Positions 62,666-64,000 of a stretch of DNA of 64,000 nt are shown one piece after another. Under the pieces are notes generated by a model. It was not told the DNA's origin. It saw only the letters and a list, made by a program, of their open reading frames with translations, and did no database searches. The translations under genes were made by a program, and so were the position numbers. This DNA comes from Kordiimonadales bacterium IMCC3096 (lineage in GTDB: Bacteria; Pseudomonadota; Alphaproteobacteria; Minwuiales; Minwuiaceae), in assembly GCA_016865035.1 (NCBI GenBank), contig CP018227.1, positions 2,943,501 through 3,007,500 of the forward strand, in the 5' to 3' direction. Each line of letters opens with the position of its first letter. Position 1 is the stretch's first letter.

Positions 62666-63372
62666 GAGAAGTAATAGCCTCCATGCCGGACCGTCTTGAA
62701 CATGCGCGGGTTCTTCGGGTCCTCACCCAGCTTGCGCCGCAGGCGGCTGAGGGCAACATCGATGGACCGGTCGAACGGGCCCAGCGACCGGCCAGTGGTC
62801 AGGTCAGCCAACTGGTCACGGCTTAGGATCTGCTGCGGACGCTCGGCGAAGGCCTCCAGCATGTCGAACTCCCCGGACGTCAGGGTCACCAGCGTCCCCT
62901 CCGGATCACGCAGTTCCCGCGCGGCGAGATCGATCTGCCAGCCCTCGAACGTCAGCACACGCGGGCGTTCGCCGCTGCCGCCGTCCTGCTCCGCCGTATC
63001 GCCCGTGCGGCGCAGCACGGCGCGGATGCGGGCCAGCAGCTCGCGCGGGTTGAAGGGTTTGGGCAGATAGTCGTCCGCGCCCACCTCCAGTCCCACGATC
63101 CTGTCCGCTTCCTCCCCCAGCGCGGTCAGCATGATGATCGGGGTCTTGACGCCACTGCCGCGCAGGCGACGGCAGATGGCAAGTCCGTCCTCCCCCGGCA
63201 TCATCAGGTCCAGGACCAGCAGGTCGAAACGGCCCGTGGCAAGCTTCGCGTCCATCTCCCGCCCGTCGCGGGCGGTGTCGACGCGCAGTTCGTGGCGGAC
63301 CAGAAACCGCGCCAGCAGGTCGCGGATTTCCCGGTCGTCATCGATGATCAGCAGATGCGGTGTCCGTTGCAT
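62644..63372 (-). CDS. OmpR-family response regulator
   Basis: A 242-residue two-domain regulator. The receiver domain has acidic residues Asp11-Asp12, phosphoacceptor Asp55 in LLVLDLMMPGEDG, the Thr of MLTALGE and the Lys of LPKPFNPRELL. The winged-helix DNA-binding domain (TFEGWQIDLAARELRDPEG; LSRDQLADLTTGR; DVALSRLRRKLGEDPKNPRMFKTVRHGGYYF) is of OmpR type. ATG 63372 is chosen; an in-frame TTG at 63381 is possible. It is the first gene of the regulator-kinase pair and faces away from the Spy/CpxP-like gene, with which it shares a control region carrying CpxR-box-like repeats. Confidence 0.94.
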   Translation of the reverse strand: MQRTPHLLIIDDDREIRDLLARFLVRHELRVDTARDGREMDAKLATGRFDLLVLDLMMPGEDGLAICRRLRGSGVKTPIIMLTALGEEADRIVGLEVGADDYLPKPFNPRELLARIRAVLRRTGDTAEQDGGSGERPRVLTFEGWQIDLAARELRDPEGTLVTLTSGEFDMLEAFAERPQQILSRDQLADLTTGRSLGPFDRSIDVALSRLRRKLGEDPKNPRMFKTVRHGGYYFSCDVTAS

Positions 63373-63416
63373 GCCTCTCAATATAAGACCCGGAGCCTGC
63401 GGTGCGGCAGCTTTTC

Positions 63417-63469
63417 GTAACTGCTTGTAACCATCCGGTCAGGTGTTACCGACCGTTACCGAACGTTGC
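63417..63469. promoter_or_regulatory. Array of CpxR-box-like direct repeats between regulator and Spy/CpxP-like gene
   Basis: GTAAC-TGCTT-GTAAC (63417-63431) and, on the other strand, GTTAC-CGACC-GTTAC (63445-63459) followed by GTTGC at 63465 form 10-bp-period repeats. The pattern GTAAM-N5-GTAAM is close to the CpxR consensus GTAAA-N5-GTAAA. Placement is 45 bp upstream of the regulator start and 100 bp upstream of the Spy-like start. Confidence 0.65.
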
Positions 63470-63568
63470 ACCCGGCGGGTCGAAGGGCGCGCATCAATGG
63501 CCCATGTCTGGGGGGCGCCGGGATCATCCGGCAGACAGATCAACGACCTCGGACAAGGAGATGAGGAA

Positions 63569-64000
63569 ATGAACAAGCGTCTCAAGATCATGCTGGTGAG
63601 CGCCGTTGCTGCGGTGGGTGTCACCGCCGGTGCCGCGGCCCTGCATGCCCAGTCCGGTGACGGCTACGGCCACCACGCGCGCATGGGCGGACACCACGGC
63701 GGCATGAAGTATGTGTGCAGCAATGGTCAGGAGCGTCTGGAGGATGTGATCATCTTCGCCGACATCCGCCTCGGCATCCGCGATGACCAGCAGGCGGCCT
63801 GGGACACCTTCGCGGCGTCGGTTCGCGACGGCGGCAAGGAACTGCTGACGGCCTGTGACAGCATGGAGGTCCTGCGCGGCGGCTCGGCGCCCGAACGGCT
63901 GGCCGAGATGGAAGGCGTGATGGAAAAGGCCCTGGGCGCGCTGAAGCAGATCCGCACCTCCTTCGACCCGCTCTATGCCGTGCTGGATGAAGACCAGAAG
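63569..64000 (+). CDS. Spy/CpxP-like periplasmic protein (LTXXQ type), 3'-truncated by window edge
   Basis: The first 144 codons of a periplasmic protein, still open at the window end. AAGGAG precedes the ATG. The signal peptide (NKRLKIMLVSAVAAVGVTAG to LHAQ) is followed by a His/Gly-rich segment (GYGHHARMGGHHGGM) that could bind metal. The remaining sequence is helical and charged with family-like features (DIRLGIRDDQQAAWDTFAAS, then PLYAVLDEDQK, an LTxxQ-like repeat) of Spy/CpxP chaperones. It is divergent from the two-component genes and probably a target of that regulator, as cpxP is in E. coli. Confidence 0.8.
   Translation, partial: MNKRLKIMLVSAVAAVGVTAGAAALHAQSGDGYGHHARMGGHHGGMKYVCSNGQERLEDVIIFADIRLGIRDDQQAAWDTFAASVRDGGKELLTACDSMEVLRGGSAPERLAEMEGVMEKALGALKQIRTSFDPLYAVLDEDQK

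Overview
The window is a high-GC chromosomal segment of an alphaproteobacterium, most likely a Rhodospirillales-type free-living or marine species. Family-level markers support this: a ChpT-type histidine phosphotransferase, a DUF4167 RNA-binding-like protein, the rodZ-ispG-hisS-prfA-prmC block, PtsP (EI-Ntr), a soxBDAG sarcosine oxidase operon with a divergent GlxA/AraC regulator, and the linked mdh-sucCDAB-lpd block. I found no rRNA, tRNA, CRISPR array, transposase or integrase. The species cannot be named from the sequence alone.

Layout. 1-2.9 kb: 3' end of an amidase gene, an EI24-type membrane protein, a bactofilin and a small lipoprotein. 3.0-6.3 kb: nitrogen module, glnK-amtB plus a second ammonium transporter, with candidate sigma-54 promoters. 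6.3-9.0 kb (minus): a secreted metallophosphoesterase and an isolated, full-length T7-type phage portal (head-tail connector) gene. 9.1-13.2 kb: M20 amidohydrolase, metallo-beta-lactamase-fold hydrolase, PhnZ-like HD-domain protein and isobutyryl-CoA-type dehydrogenase. 13.2-17.7 kb (minus): two palindromic repeat elements, a SnoaL-like protein, glutaryl-CoA dehydrogenase, RidA, a ceramidase-like membrane protein and a UbiH-type hydroxylase. 17.8-19.5 kb: MaoC hydratase, ribF and a PilZ protein.

19.6-26.3 kb: sarcosine catabolism (GlxA regulator, soxB-D-A-G). 26.3-27.3 kb: a cobalamin riboswitch controlling a CbiM-like cobalt uptake protein. 27.3-32.0 kb: small secreted protein, proline iminopeptidase, chpT, nitroreductase, a COG4091-type dehydrogenase and a lipoprotein. 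32.3-41.2 kb: TCA-cycle block mdh-sucC-sucD-sucA-sucB-lpd. 41.4-47.2 kb: DUF5765 membrane protein, secreted protein, mercaptopyruvate sulfurtransferase, class IV aminotransferase, a CHASE/Cache-like class III cyclase and a LysE/ArgO exporter. 47.2-56.4 kb (minus): DUF4167, prmC, prfA, hisS, ispG, rodZ and ptsP. 56.5-61.1 kb: thioesterase, a 59-residue ORF, a YejA-like peptide-binding protein, yjbQ, a second class III cyclase and a second thioesterase. 61.2-64.0 kb: histidine kinase and OmpR-type regulator divergent from a Spy/CpxP-like periplasmic protein cut by the window end.

The most unusual items are: the lone phage portal gene in a housekeeping neighbourhood; a CpxR-box-like array (GTAAC-N5-GTAAC in both orientations) between the two-component system and its Spy/CpxP-like neighbour, with a His/Asp-rich sensor loop; twin TTCGCA-NN-TGCGAA palindromes upstream of mdh; repeated TGTCGC sites in the sox promoter region; a terminator-like hairpin in the leader of the second amt gene; and a solute-binding protein gene with no ordinary start codon, which one base change would restore.
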